Of a stretch of 64,000 nucleotides of DNA, positions 1-8,175 are shown in pieces. Positions within the stretch are counted from its first letter, which is position 1, and every line of letters begins with the position of its first letter. The stretch spans positions 137,572 to 201,571 of the forward strand of contig DATLGL010000015.1 in NCBI GenBank assembly GCA_035540495.1. The letters are read 5' to 3'. Origin of the DNA: DASVEG01 sp035540495 (lineage in GTDB: Bacteria; Actinomycetota; Acidimicrobiia; Acidimicrobiales; CADCTF01). The notes below the pieces were generated by a model. It was not told the origin of the DNA and ran no database searches. It was given only the letters and a program-made list of their open reading frames with translations. Position numbers and translations under genes: made by a program.

Positions 1-275
1 TGGTCGTCGTCGTCTTCGAGAAGCCACACCGCAGCTGCCTGCTTGTCGTCGCGTGACGACTCCCGGCGCAGGCGGTCAAGCGCCTTGTTGCGCGCGGTCG
101 TGACGATCCACCCGCCGGGGTTGGGCGGCACGCCGGCTGCGGGCCAGCGCTCGGCGGCGACGAGGAACGCCTCCTGGACCGCCTCCTCCGCGAGATCGAT
201 GTCGCGGAAGAGGCGGACCAGCGTGGCGACGGCACGTCCGGACTCCTCTCGGAACGTGCGCTCGACGTCGTTCAC
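1..275 (-). CDS. ECF-type RNA polymerase sigma factor, partial (C-terminus outside window)
   Basis: Only the first 91 codons are present, starting at a GTG at 275 and reading off the left edge. The visible protein contains sigma-70 region 2: the stretch around FRDIDLAEEAVQEAFLVA, followed by NPGGWIVTTARNKALDRLRR, which is typical of ECF factors. The gene starts 19 bases after the stop of the YCII/DGPF gene, so the two form an operon. This pairing is the hallmark of ECF families associated with DGPF proteins (ECF42-like). The region 4 and any C-terminal TPR extension that would confirm the group lie outside the window. Family assignment is secure; the exact ECF group is inferred from the neighbour. 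Confidence 0.85.
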   Translation of the reverse strand, partial: MNDVERTFREESGRAVATLVRLFRDIDLAEEAVQEAFLVAAERWPAAGVPPNPGGWIVTTARNKALDRLRRESSRDDKQAAAVWLLEDDDD

Positions 276-294
276 TCGCCTCGTCTGCCGCTCG

Positions 295-651
295 TCAGTC
301 TTCGGCGTCGTCCTGGAACGGACGGACCTCGACCGGGCCCTGGCATGCCGCCGAGCCCTTGGCCGCCCAGGCGAGGGCGTCGTCGAGGTCGTTCGCCTTG
401 ATGACCCAGAAGCCTCCGATGTGCTCCTTGCTCTCGGCGAAGGGGCCGTCGGTGGTGATCGTCTCGCCGTTCTCGACCCGCACCACGGTGGCGATGTCGG
501 CCGGGAGCAGACCGCCGGCGAAGACCCAACGACCCGCCGCCTGGACCTCCTGGTTGAACTCGTCCACCGCCTTGAACATCTGCTGGATCGTCTCTTCGTC
601 GGGCACGGGAGCGCCCTCGACCATGTGCACGGAGAGGAGGTACTGCTTCAT
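295..651 (-). CDS. YCII/DGPF-domain protein paired with an ECF sigma factor
   Basis: A 118-residue single-domain protein of the YCII-related superfamily, with the diagnostic TDGPFAESKEHIGGFWVI motif around residues 67-84. YCII proteins adopt a ferredoxin-like dimeric alpha/beta barrel; members linked to ECF sigma factors have no established biochemical activity and may be sensors or oxidative-stress proteins. The ATG at 651 has an AAAGGA ribosome-binding site eight bases upstream. It precedes the sigma gene by 19 bases in the same direction, so co-transcription is likely. A role as partner or target of the sigma factor is inferred from known DGPF/ECF pairings. Confidence 0.88.
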   Translation of the reverse strand: MKQYLLSVHMVEGAPVPDEETIQQMFKAVDEFNQEVQAAGRWVFAGGLLPADIATVVRVENGETITTDGPFAESKEHIGGFWVIKANDLDDALAWAAKGSAACQGPVEVRPFQDDAED

Positions 652-841
652 CGTGGGGTTCCTTTCGTCGGGCCGGCACCGTACCGACCTTCACGACGTC
701 TACGAACAGCCCCCCGCCGAATCGACAGGTCGACGCAGATTTCCTCGGGAGATTCCGAAAGTAGGGTCGGCGGCCATCACCGACGGCCCGCTCTCCGCCC
801 ATCCGTTCGACCTGATCCGCCCCCGGCGGCGCATCACCGGC

Positions 842-1750
842 ATGTCGGCGATCCTCCTCCCGTTCCGCGATGGGGCCATCGACTGGCCGGCGTGGGAAGC
901 ACACGTGGAGCGCACCGTCGAGGCGGGGCTCACGCCGGCCGTGAACATGGACACCGGCTTCGTCCAGCTGCTCGATCCACCCCAGCGGACCGAGGTGCTG
1001 GCGCGGACGTCGTCGCTGTTGCGCGGCAACGGCAGTGGGAACGGCACCGACTTCGTCGCCGGTGCGTTCGTAGCCGACGAGCCGGGCGCGCCGCTCGACG
1101 TCGACGGCTACCTCCGCTCCGCCGACGCCGTCGCCGCGGCCGGTGGCACCCCGATCGTCTTCCCGTCGAACGGCAGCGCGGGCCGCGAGCTCGAGCTCTA
1201 CACGGCGATCGGTGGGCGCATCGATCGTTTCCTCGGCTTCGAGCTCGGCCCGATGTTCGTGCCCTACGGCCGCATCTTCGACCTCGACACGTACACCGAG
1301 ATGCTGCGGACGATCCCGTCACTCACCGGCGCCAAGCACTCGTCGCTGAGCCGCGAGGCGGAGTGGGAGCGACTGCGGGTGCGGGACGAGGTCAGGCCCG
1401 ACTTCCTCGTGCTGACCGGGAACGACCTCGCCGTCGACATGGTGATGTACGGCAGCGACTACCTGCTCGGCATCTCGACGTTCGCGCCCGATCTCTTCGC
1501 GCAACGCGACGCGCTGTGGGAGAAGGGGGACGCTGCGTTCTACGAGCTCAACGACAAGCTGCAGCTGCTCGGGTCGTTCGCGTTCCGCGATCCCGTGCCG
1601 GCCTACCGCCACGACGCTGCGCTGTTCCTCGAGCTGCGCGGCTGGGTCGGCCCCGATGCGGCGCATCCACGCGCGCCGCGTCGAGCGCACGAAGACGCGG
1701 AACGGGAGATCCTCCGGACCATCGCGACGGGCCTGGGCGTGCTCGGGTGA
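842..1750 (+). CDS. Dihydrodipicolinate synthase (DapA)/N-acetylneuraminate lyase family protein
   Basis: A class I aldolase-type TIM barrel of the DapA family. The N-terminal GMSAILLPF strand and the probable Schiff-base lysine in LTGAKHSSLSR (about residue 165) are visible, but the usual GTTGE motif is changed to MDTGFVQ, so it is probably not a lysine-biosynthesis enzyme. The chosen start is the first in-frame ATG. Residues encoded just upstream (HPFDLIRPRRRITG) look like a genuine family N-terminus, but no ATG, GTG or TTG lies there. A TAGGGT box at 762-767 sits eight bases before an ATC at 776, a possible unusual start. It ends in a GTGA overlap with the next gene and opens a four-gene operon. 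Substrate unknown; a 2-keto sugar acid is a guess. Confidence 0.75.
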   Translation: MSAILLPFRDGAIDWPAWEAHVERTVEAGLTPAVNMDTGFVQLLDPPQRTEVLARTSSLLRGNGSGNGTDFVAGAFVADEPGAPLDVDGYLRSADAVAAAGGTPIVFPSNGSAGRELELYTAIGGRIDRFLGFELGPMFVPYGRIFDLDTYTEMLRTIPSLTGAKHSSLSREAEWERLRVRDEVRPDFLVLTGNDLAVDMVMYGSDYLLGISTFAPDLFAQRDALWEKGDAAFYELNDKLQLLGSFAFRDPVPAYRHDAALFLELRGWVGPDAAHPRAPRRAHEDAEREILRTIATGLGVLG

Positions 1751-3045
1751 TCCAGGTCCGGAAGCTGCGTACCGCCGATGCCTTCCGAGAGCACGTCGAG
1801 GCTCTGGGCGTCGCGTTGCCCTTCGCCGACGAGGTCGACACGGGCCTGCTCGCCTCGGCCGCTCCCCCGTCGGGAAACCGGTTCGCGATCCTGCCGATGG
1901 AGGGCTGGGACGGCACCGACGACGGACGCCCCACCGACCTCGTCCGCCGCCGGTGGTCGCGGTTCGGGACGAGCGGCGCCGGTCTGATCTGGGGTGGCGA
2001 GGCCGTGGCCGTCGATCCGAGCGGTCGGGCCAACCCGCACCAGCTGGTGATCGGCCCGCACGTCGGTGAGCTGCGGGAGTTGCTCGGAGCCGACCAGTAC
2101 GCCGGGCTCCAGCTGACGCACTCCGGCCGCTGGTCGTTCGCCGAGCCGGTCACCGCCGGACCGAACCCCGTCCTCGACCGGCGCCGGCCGGGGCGGACGA
2201 TCACCGACACCGAGCTCGACGATCTCCGCGGGCTGTACGTCGAGGCGGCCGGTGTTGCCGCGGCCGCCGGCTTCGACTTCGTCGACGTGAAGGTCTGCCA
2301 CGGCTACCTGCTGCACGAGCTCACCGCCGCTGGTCGTGAGCAGTTCGTGATCGACACCATCGCGGCCGTACGAGCTGCGCATCCGTCGATCGCCGTCGGG
2401 GTGCGGTTGAGCGTGTTCGACGAGGTACCCCACCGCCCTCGGGAGGAGGACGGCCGGGGTGTCCCCGAACGCGACGCAGCCTCGTTCGCCCCGTTCGGCC
2501 GACCCGACGATCTCGCAGCGCCGATCGACCTCGTCCGGCGTCTCGTCGACGCCGGCGTCAGCCTCCTGTGCGTCACCGCGGGCAGCCCGTACTACTGCCC
2601 GCACGTGCAGCGACCGGCGTTCTTCCCGCCCTCCGACGGCTACCTCCCGCCCGAGGATCCGCTGGTGGGGGTCGCCCGCCTGCTCGACGCGACGCGCGCC
2701 GTGAAGCGAGCGTTCCCCGAGCTGCCGGTCGTCGGGACCGGGTACTCGTACCTGCAGGAGTGGCTGCCCAACATCGCCTCCGCCGCGGTCGCGCAGGGTG
2801 ACGTCGACGTCGTCGGGATCGGCCGGATGGTGCTGAGCTACCACGACCTCCCCGCCGATGTGATGGCCGGCAACGGCCTCGACCGGCGCCGCATCTGCCG
2901 CACGTTCTCCGACTGCACGACCGCTCCCCGCAACGGGCTCGTGTCGGGCTGCTGGCCGCTCGACCCCGAGTACAAGCTGCGCCCCGACCGGCCCGAGCTG
3001 GCCGCGGCGAAGCGGGCGAGCCGGTGGACGGTGAGCGACAACTGA
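1747..3045 (+). CDS. NADH:flavin oxidoreductase, old yellow enzyme family
   Basis: A 432-residue FMN-dependent TIM-barrel oxidoreductase. It shows the family's N-terminal barrel, GLQLTHSGRWS (residues near 117, with the substrate-pocket histidine), the central HGYLLHELTAAGRE segment near residue 187 and the C-terminal phosphate-binding strand around PVVGTGYSY and DVVGIGRMVL. The HGYLLHEFLSP motif of canonical members is only partly kept. The GTG start overlaps the previous stop as GTGA and its own stop overlaps the next start as TGATG, so translation is coupled on both sides. It probably reduces or cleaves an unsaturated or amine-bearing intermediate in the pathway served by this operon; the substrate cannot be read from sequence. 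Confidence 0.85.
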   Translation: MIQVRKLRTADAFREHVEALGVALPFADEVDTGLLASAAPPSGNRFAILPMEGWDGTDDGRPTDLVRRRWSRFGTSGAGLIWGGEAVAVDPSGRANPHQLVIGPHVGELRELLGADQYAGLQLTHSGRWSFAEPVTAGPNPVLDRRRPGRTITDTELDDLRGLYVEAAGVAAAAGFDFVDVKVCHGYLLHELTAAGREQFVIDTIAAVRAAHPSIAVGVRLSVFDEVPHRPREEDGRGVPERDAASFAPFGRPDDLAAPIDLVRRLVDAGVSLLCVTAGSPYYCPHVQRPAFFPPSDGYLPPEDPLVGVARLLDATRAVKRAFPELPVVGTGYSYLQEWLPNIASAAVAQGDVDVVGIGRMVLSYHDLPADVMAGNGLDRRRICRTFSDCTTAPRNGLVSGCWPLDPEYKLRPDRPELAAAKRASRWTVSDN

Positions 3046-3812
3046 TGGTGAAGCACCTCTGGACCTACGTCTACGACGACACGCCGAAGCCCCACGTCCA
3101 TCCGCTGCAGACGCCGGGCGGGCGCCTCCTCACCCGGGTGTCGCCTCCCGACCATCCCTGGATGCGGGGGCTGTGGTTCGCAGTGAAGTTCGTCGACGGC
3201 GTGAACTTCTGGGAGGAGAACCCGCACGACCCGGCCGGGTTCGGCATCCAACGCCAGGTCGGCCCGTCGCGCATCGACTGGGTGGGTCCTGACGGCGAGG
3301 TCGCTCTGACGGAGCAGCGAACGGTCGACCACCGCGACCTCACCGGCACCGCGTACGCGCTCGACTGGACGACGAGCCTCACCGCGGCGGGAGCCGACCA
3401 CGACGTGGTGCTCGACCGCACGCCGTACACGACGTGGGGCGGCTACGGCGGGCTCGTGCTCAGGGGAGCAGGCGATTGGGAGGACACGCGCATCCTCCTC
3501 CCCGACGGCAGCGAGCACCGCCGGCCCGAGGGCATCCCGGCCGCGTGGGCCGACCTCTCGAACAACGACGCCGGGATCGCGTTCCTCGATCATCCCGACA
3601 ACCCCCGCCACCCGGTGCCGTGGTACGGCGCAACCCGCTCCCGGGTCTACGGCGACGGGTGGTCGAACTACCTCAACGCCGCGTTCCTGTTCCACGAGCC
3701 GATGACGCTGCGGGCGGGGCAGCCGCTCACGTTCCGGTACCGGGTGATCGTGCACGACGACCGCTGGGACGCCGGCACCGTCCAGCAGGCATGGGAGGAC
3801 TGGACCCGATGA
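3045..3812 (+). CDS. PmoA-family protein (DUF6807), jelly-roll fold
   Basis: A 255-residue protein of the family annotated as methane oxygenase PmoA, a name now known to be misleading; DUF6807 is the current label. Diagnostic features are YVYDDTPKPHVHPLQTPGG near the N-terminus, HPWMRGLWFAVKFVDGVNFW in the centre and YGGLVLRGAG before the C-terminal strands. These proteins usually accompany carbohydrate-degrading enzymes in Actinobacteria and Planctomycetes and may bind or modify sugars. The ATG at 3045 sits in a TGATG junction with the preceding gene, and the stop forms ATGA with the following one. No membrane segment is seen, which argues against any relation to particulate methane monooxygenase. 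Confidence 0.82.
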   Translation: MVKHLWTYVYDDTPKPHVHPLQTPGGRLLTRVSPPDHPWMRGLWFAVKFVDGVNFWEENPHDPAGFGIQRQVGPSRIDWVGPDGEVALTEQRTVDHRDLTGTAYALDWTTSLTAAGADHDVVLDRTPYTTWGGYGGLVLRGAGDWEDTRILLPDGSEHRRPEGIPAAWADLSNNDAGIAFLDHPDNPRHPVPWYGATRSRVYGDGWSNYLNAAFLFHEPMTLRAGQPLTFRYRVIVHDDRWDAGTVQQAWEDWTR

Positions 3813-5125
3813 CCGACCGATCGAGCTTCGCCGCCGACGCCATGCGCTGGTGCGACCGGTGGTACGACGACGAGGCGTCGCTGCTGTGGAACCCCGAGGG
3901 CGCGTACGACGAGGTCGCCCCGCCGCGGACGATCCATCTCGTCCCCCAGTCGGCGTGGTACGCCGCCGGGCTCGTCGAGAGGGGCGACGTCGAGCGCGCG
4001 GCGGACGTCTTCCGCCGCCTCTGCACGCTCCAGTACGACCAGCCGGGCACGATCTGGCACGGGACCTTCGCCCGCTTCGCCGAGTCGGAGCAGCCGAAGC
4101 CCGGCGCCATCGAGTGGATCGACTACGACCCGAACTGGCGCCAGTTCCTCGGCACGACGTTCTCGCTCGTGATGGCGCAGTTCCCCGACGCGCTGCCCTC
4201 CGACGTCACCGACGCGATGCGCGCAGCCATCGATCTCGCGATCGCAGGCGAGCCGCCGGAGCGGGTGCCGCCGTCGTACTCGAACATCGCGCTGATGCGG
4301 GCGTGGCTCGAGGTCGAGCACGGCGACGCCGAGCGGCGCGCCGCGGCCGAGTCGTACGCGTCGGAGGTCGTCGCCCTCTTCGACGAGTTCGGCGCCTTCG
4401 AGGAGTACAACTCCCCCACCTACTACGGCATCGACCTGTACGCCCTCGCGCTCTGGGCCCGCCACTCGTCGTCCGACGCGCTGCGGCGAGACGGCGGCCG
4501 CATCGAGGAGGCCGTGTGGAACGACGTCGCCCGGTGGTGGCACGCAGGCCTCGTGAACCTGTGCGGGCCGTGGAGCCGCAGCTACGGGATGGACATGCGC
4601 ACCTACGCTGCCCTCCTCGGCCTGTGGATCGGACCGGAGGCCTACCCCGATCTCGACGCGCCGTTCGAGCACAGCCACGACACGACGTTCGCCCCCATGG
4701 TCGGCCTCGTCGGCTCGGCGATACCCGCGGGCGTCGAGGACGCGCTCGGTACCTTCCCCGGTGAGCACGAGGTCGAGCAGGTCGTCACCAGCGGGCGGAC
4801 GGCCACCGGCTGGCTGAGCGACGACGTGATGTTCGGCGGTGAAGCCGGCGGTCCGTACCCCGCCCGGGGCCAGTACCACCCGGCGACCGCGCACTGGCGC
4901 GGCGGCTGGCTCCGGGTCCGCCACGAGCAGCCCATCGACGCCACCGCCTCGGCCGGCGCGCTGACCGTGCGACCCAGAGGCAGCGGCACCGCGACGATCA
5001 TCGTCAGCGGCGACCCTTCTGGAGCGGTCGAGGCGACGGCCGACGGGTCGTCCGTCGAACTGCGGGCCGACGGGAAGGTGAAGCTCGACGGCGTCACCGA
5101 GTTCGTCGTCCGAGCGAGGGGATGA
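3809..5125 (+). CDS. Protein of unknown function, probable alpha/alpha-toroid
   Basis: A 438-residue cytoplasmic protein with no signal peptide. The first 300 residues are helical with many aromatic and acidic residues (for example NSPTYYGIDLYALALWARH and SRSYGMDMRTYAALLGLW), which suggests a six-hairpin or lyase-like toroid. The last 120 residues look like beta strands, as in heparinase-like or glycosidase C-terminal domains. It is translationally coupled to the PmoA-like gene through ATGA and closes the four-gene operon. The likely role is carbohydrate turnover, inferred only from fold impression and context. No catalytic motif is assignable by eye. Confidence 0.7.
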   Translation: MTDRSSFAADAMRWCDRWYDDEASLLWNPEGAYDEVAPPRTIHLVPQSAWYAAGLVERGDVERAADVFRRLCTLQYDQPGTIWHGTFARFAESEQPKPGAIEWIDYDPNWRQFLGTTFSLVMAQFPDALPSDVTDAMRAAIDLAIAGEPPERVPPSYSNIALMRAWLEVEHGDAERRAAAESYASEVVALFDEFGAFEEYNSPTYYGIDLYALALWARHSSSDALRRDGGRIEEAVWNDVARWWHAGLVNLCGPWSRSYGMDMRTYAALLGLWIGPEAYPDLDAPFEHSHDTTFAPMVGLVGSAIPAGVEDALGTFPGEHEVEQVVTSGRTATGWLSDDVMFGGEAGGPYPARGQYHPATAHWRGGWLRVRHEQPIDATASAGALTVRPRGSGTATIIVSGDPSGAVEATADGSSVELRADGKVKLDGVTEFVVRARG

Positions 5126-5154
5126 ACATCGCGGCACGCGGGTAAGTCCGGTTC

Positions 5155-5586
5155 GTGCCTTCCCTGGCCGCTCTCATCGCCTTCGCGTTCCTGGCTGCGC
5201 TGCTGGTCTACGTGATCCTGCAGGTGCCGCTCACCGCCGATGACGAGCCGGTCATCGACCTGCGCGACCGTCGCCACCCGCACGACGCTGCACGGCACCC
5301 CGCTCACGCCGCCCGACTCGTGTTCGTCGACGGCGGCTCCCGCACCGTCACCGTCGACGGCGTGCTGGTCGACGACGGATCACCCTTCGCGCTCGAGGTG
5401 CGGCGACCGGAAGGCTGGAGCACCGACGACGCCGACCTGCAGCTCGCGGCGTGGGCTGCGGGCGACACCGTGGTCGAGCTGCGGGTCCGCGACGACCTGC
5501 GAGGTCAGCGGGTGTGGATCTCCGACGGGGAGGCCGCGCTCGACCTCCCCGTCGCAGGGATGCTCGGGGTTCAGTCGGCCCGATAG
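5155..5586 (+). CDS. Small membrane-anchored hypothetical protein
   Basis: A 143-residue protein starting at GTG 5155. It has one clear N-terminal transmembrane helix (LAALIAFAFLAALLVYVILQV) and then a hydrophilic, probably beta-rich domain of about 110 residues that would face outward or remain cytoplasmic. No family is recognised. It lies 29 bases after the catabolic operon on the same strand and its stop overlaps the 3' end of the opposite-strand gene by 16 bases. Codon use fits the neighbours. Function unknown. Confidence 0.6.
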   Translation: MPSLAALIAFAFLAALLVYVILQVPLTADDEPVIDLRDRRHPHDAARHPAHAARLVFVDGGSRTVTVDGVLVDDGSPFALEVRRPEGWSTDDADLQLAAWAAGDTVVELRVRDDLRGQRVWISDGEAALDLPVAGMLGVQSAR

Positions 5587-5765
5587 GCGTCGGGAACCTC
5601 GGTCGGCTTGTCCTGATCCTTCTCCGGACGGTGACCGGGCTCGTTCGCCTCGGGAACCGGGCCGGTCTCGCCCTTCATGTCCTTCGGACCGCCGAGGTCG
5701 GTGTGGTCGGGAACGACGTCGGTGCGCTCGCTCCGGCGGATCTCGGGCTGCTGCGGGGTGGCCAT
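5571..5765 (-). CDS. Small hydrophilic hypothetical protein
   Basis: A 64-residue, highly charged and proline-rich protein (MATPQQPEIRRSERTDVV at the start, EKDQDKPTEVPDAYRAD at the end). It has no hydrophobic core and is probably disordered. It lies 27 bases downstream of the imuB stop on the same strand, where its start region could be read through from imuB transcription. I recognise no family. The open frame and GC-rich third positions favour a real gene, but evidence is thin. Confidence 0.5.
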   Translation of the reverse strand: MATPQQPEIRRSERTDVVPDHTDLGGPKDMKGETGPVPEANEPGHRPEKDQDKPTEVPDAYRAD

Positions 5766-5792
5766 GGTTCGTCTGTACCCAGCGGGCCGGCG

Positions 5793-7373
5793 TCAGTCGT
5801 AGGTCGCCTCGATCCACCACCGGCCGCCCTCCACCGCGGCGAGGTGGGCGCCTGCGTCGGTGAGCAGCTGGAAGCGGGCCCGGCGCCGGTGCGCAGGCGG
5901 GTCCCACCACCGCTCGTCGACCGGCCACGGACCGGCCCAGGCGGTGATCGCCTGCCACCCACCGCCGCCGATCGAGACCTGCGCCGGCGCTGCGCTGCAC
6001 AGACCTCGCCCGGTCACCCGCACCTCAGCGCCGTCGCGGTCGAAGACCTCGGCCGCAAGAGGCGCCGGGTGCACGAGCGCAGGTGCGGGAGCCGGCACCT
6101 GTCCGGGCCATGGCGTGTCGCCCGGTGTCTCCGCCACTCGCGCGTCGCCCCACGGTACGAGGCGGGCACGTTCGGCCGGTGAACGTCCGCCTTGGACGAC
6201 GGGCGTGCACACGCCTTCGAGGCCGATCATCCCCTGCACTCGGGCGAGGGCGCGGGCGGCCCGCTCGTCCTGCAGCGTCGTGCCGCCCCAGAAGCCGAGC
6301 TGACGGCCGTCGTCCGGACGGACCTCGTCGGGGGTGAGGCGGACGAGGGTGATGCCAGCGGTCGGTCGGTTCTTCGCCCATTGCTCCCGCCCTCCCCCGG
6401 GATCCCTCCCGCCGGGAGTCGAGGTGAGCCACCCGTCGAGCTGCCAGCGCACCCGCTCCGCGATGGCTCCTGCGGTCAGCGCACCGTCGTGGCGCCACAG
6501 CCGCACGTGGTGCTCGCCGTGCTCGGTCTCGGCCTCGATCGCGATGCGCGTGCAGGCGAGGCCGCGCCGGCCGAGCTCGTCGTGGAGCTGATCGGCGAGT
6601 GACTTCGCGACGAACGCGGCCCGATCAGCCCGGTCTGCCGGTGGATCGAGCTCGGCTTCGAGCGACAGGTCGGCCGGTGGCGTTCGAGCTGCGAGCGGTC
6701 GTTCCTCCATACCCCGGGCAAGACGCCACGCGAGCTCCCCGTCGTTGCCGAAGCGAGCGAGCACCGACGACGGCGGCAGCGCGGCCAGGTCGCCAAGCGT
6801 GCGGACGCCGAGGCGGACGAGGAGGTCGGCGAGGTCGGGCCGGTCGAGGACCTTCACGGGAAAGGATCCAAGGAACGTCCGGGTCGCGCCGGGTTCGACC
6901 GCGAACCACCGTGACGGCGCATCGGCCGCTCGACGTGCTGCGAGCGCCGCGGCGAACCTGCCATCGGCGATCCCGACGCGAGCGTCGACCTCCGCCAGCT
7001 CCAGGGTGCGGGCAGCCACCACATCGTCACCGCCGAAGTAGCGCGACGGGCCGCGCATCAAGAACGCGCACAGGCCAGGTCGCACGATCTCGATGCGCGG
7101 GCAGACGTCGTCCAACGCGGAGACCACCGGTTCGAACGCGCGCGCATCGCGGCCAGGGTCGTCGTCGACGATGACCAGCTCCGGGCACCGCGCCTGGGCG
7201 TCCCTCCGTCGGAGGCCTCGGGTGACACCCTCTCGACGGGCGCCGCGTGAGCACGCGACGACCCGGTTGGCGTGGAACACGGCGGCAGGCGTGTCGGGAT
7301 CGATCTCGGCCGCGGTGATCGGCCAGTCGGGGCACCACACCACGAGCGTCCTCGGCGCAGCCGTCGCCGACAT
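5793..7373 (-). CDS. imuB: ImuB, Y-family DNA polymerase-like mutasome scaffold
   Basis: A 526-residue Y-family-like protein. The positions that carry catalytic carboxylates in active Y-family polymerases are changed: the first motif reads CPDWPITAAE and the SxDE region reads LCAFLMRGPSRYFGG, so it should be catalytically dead, as known for ImuB. A helix-hairpin-helix stretch (LVRLGVRTLGDLAALP) and a clamp-binding sequence QLGFWGG near residue 355 are visible. ImuB bridges ImuA', DnaE2 and the beta clamp in SOS mutagenesis. Start ATG 7373 follows imuA' by 19 bases, so both share the LexA-controlled promoter. dnaE2 is not in the window. Confidence 0.93.
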   Translation of the reverse strand: MSATAAPRTLVVWCPDWPITAAEIDPDTPAAVFHANRVVACSRGARREGVTRGLRRRDAQARCPELVIVDDDPGRDARAFEPVVSALDDVCPRIEIVRPGLCAFLMRGPSRYFGGDDVVAARTLELAEVDARVGIADGRFAAALAARRAADAPSRWFAVEPGATRTFLGSFPVKVLDRPDLADLLVRLGVRTLGDLAALPPSSVLARFGNDGELAWRLARGMEERPLAARTPPADLSLEAELDPPADRADRAAFVAKSLADQLHDELGRRGLACTRIAIEAETEHGEHHVRLWRHDGALTAGAIAERVRWQLDGWLTSTPGGRDPGGGREQWAKNRPTAGITLVRLTPDEVRPDDGRQLGFWGGTTLQDERAARALARVQGMIGLEGVCTPVVQGGRSPAERARLVPWGDARVAETPGDTPWPGQVPAPAPALVHPAPLAAEVFDRDGAEVRVTGRGLCSAAPAQVSIGGGGWQAITAWAGPWPVDERWWDPPAHRRRARFQLLTDAGAHLAAVEGGRWWIEATYD

Positions 7374-7392
7374 CGACCTGTCGCCTCGCTCG

Positions 7393-8022
7393 TCAGACCG
7401 CGATGGCAAGGCGACGACCGCGACCGGCCGCGCCACGCCCGTCGACGGCAACGTCGATCGTCCGCTCCCGCAGGAACCCGTGTCCGTCTTCGAGGCCCGT
7501 CCACCTCGATCGTCGCACCGAGAGGCGGACGTCGGCGCCCTCCGGCCACTCCCCGGCGACGAGGAGGATGCCGCCACGATCTCGCGCACGGGTGGCGAGA
7601 CGGCGTGCGTCTTGGGGACGCGCTCTCGTCGACGGGCGGACGACCACGAGGTCGATGGCGTCGAGCAGCGCGGCAGTCACCATCGGCCAGTGGCCGCCCG
7701 GATCCGGGATCACCGCGAGGCGCTCGAGCGCGACCTTCGCTTCCGCGGCGGCGACGATCCCGAACGACGGCATCCCGACGACAGCCACCCACGAACCGTC
7801 TTGTGACGCCGCGCTCAGCAACCCGAACAACACCGAGGTCGCGCCCGATCCGGGAGGCCCGTCGACCGAGACCACGGTGCCTCGTCTGAGCGCCCGACCG
7901 GGCAGCAGCGATGCGACGGAGTCGGCCACGGGAACGAGCTGCTCCCCGGCGAGAACGACCGGCGCGACCTTTCCTGCGAGCTGTCGCAGCTCGGTGACAT
8001 CGGCACGACGGCCGGCAGGCAT
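7393..8022 (-). CDS. imuA': ImuA', RecA-like SOS mutagenesis protein
   Basis: A 209-residue RecA-fold protein directly upstream of imuB, matching the actinobacterial ImuA'-ImuB(-DnaE2) mutasome order. The P-loop region reads GPPGSGATS: the Walker A lysine is replaced by alanine, so ATP binding may be weak or absent. The Walker B-like strand is AIDLVVVRPS. The start is ATG 8022; a perfect LexA box (8066-8081) lies 44 bases upstream with a GATAGT -10-like sequence touching it. Role: interacts with ImuB to recruit translesion synthesis after DNA damage. Identification rests on position and partner as well as sequence. Confidence 0.88.
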   Translation of the reverse strand: MPAGRRADVTELRQLAGKVAPVVLAGEQLVPVADSVASLLPGRALRRGTVVSVDGPPGSGATSVLFGLLSAASQDGSWVAVVGMPSFGIVAAAEAKVALERLAVIPDPGGHWPMVTAALLDAIDLVVVRPSTRARPQDARRLATRARDRGGILLVAGEWPEGADVRLSVRRSRWTGLEDGHGFLRERTIDVAVDGRGAAGRGRRLAIAV

Positions 8023-8065
8023 CGCTGCCTCGGTTGCTCGCCCTGGCAACCCCACGTCGCGACTA

Positions 8066-8081
8066 TCGAACACATGTTCGA
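8066..8081. promoter_or_regulatory. LexA (SOS) box, perfect palindrome
   Basis: TCGAACACATGTTCGA matches the actinobacterial SOS box (TCGAAC-N4-GTTCGA) exactly, including both flanking bases. It lies between imuA' and the divergent 35-codon gene. On the minus strand GATAGT abuts it as a -10-like sequence; on the plus strand the -35 region of a TACGAT promoter overlaps its right half. One LexA dimer could therefore repress both directions. Confidence 0.92.
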
Positions 8082-8097
8082 ACCTGTCAAGCGCGCC

Positions 8098-8103
8098 TAC
8101 GAT
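8098..8103 (+). promoter_or_regulatory. -10 box (TACGAT) of the SOS-linked microprotein gene
   Basis: TACGAT fits the TANNNT -10 pattern used throughout this window. With a 17-base spacer the -35 hexamer (8075-8080) falls inside the LexA box, a normal repression geometry. Transcription would start near 8110 and give a leader of about 65 bases before the ATG at 8176. Confidence 0.55.
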
Positions 8104-8175
8104 GCGGCCATGCACGCCCTCACCGCAGCTGCGATCTATGCGTCGGAGGCCGCCGGAGAGCACAAGGAGCTGGAG

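Noticed and set aside
43..1746. A 1000-codon open frame that continues the old yellow enzyme upstream
   Set aside because: The upstream 568 codons are arginine-rich nonsense antisense to the sigma/YCII genes and out of frame with the aldolase; the real start is GTG 1747, overlapping the previous stop.
3045..3812. Particulate methane monooxygenase subunit (the PmoA label)
   Set aside because: The protein has no membrane helices and matches the soluble DUF6807 family, for which the name is historical.
8074..8175. Longer version of the SOS-linked microprotein starting at ATG 8074
   Set aside because: That ATG lies inside the LexA box and upstream of the predicted transcript start; the ATG at 8176 has a proper ribosome site.
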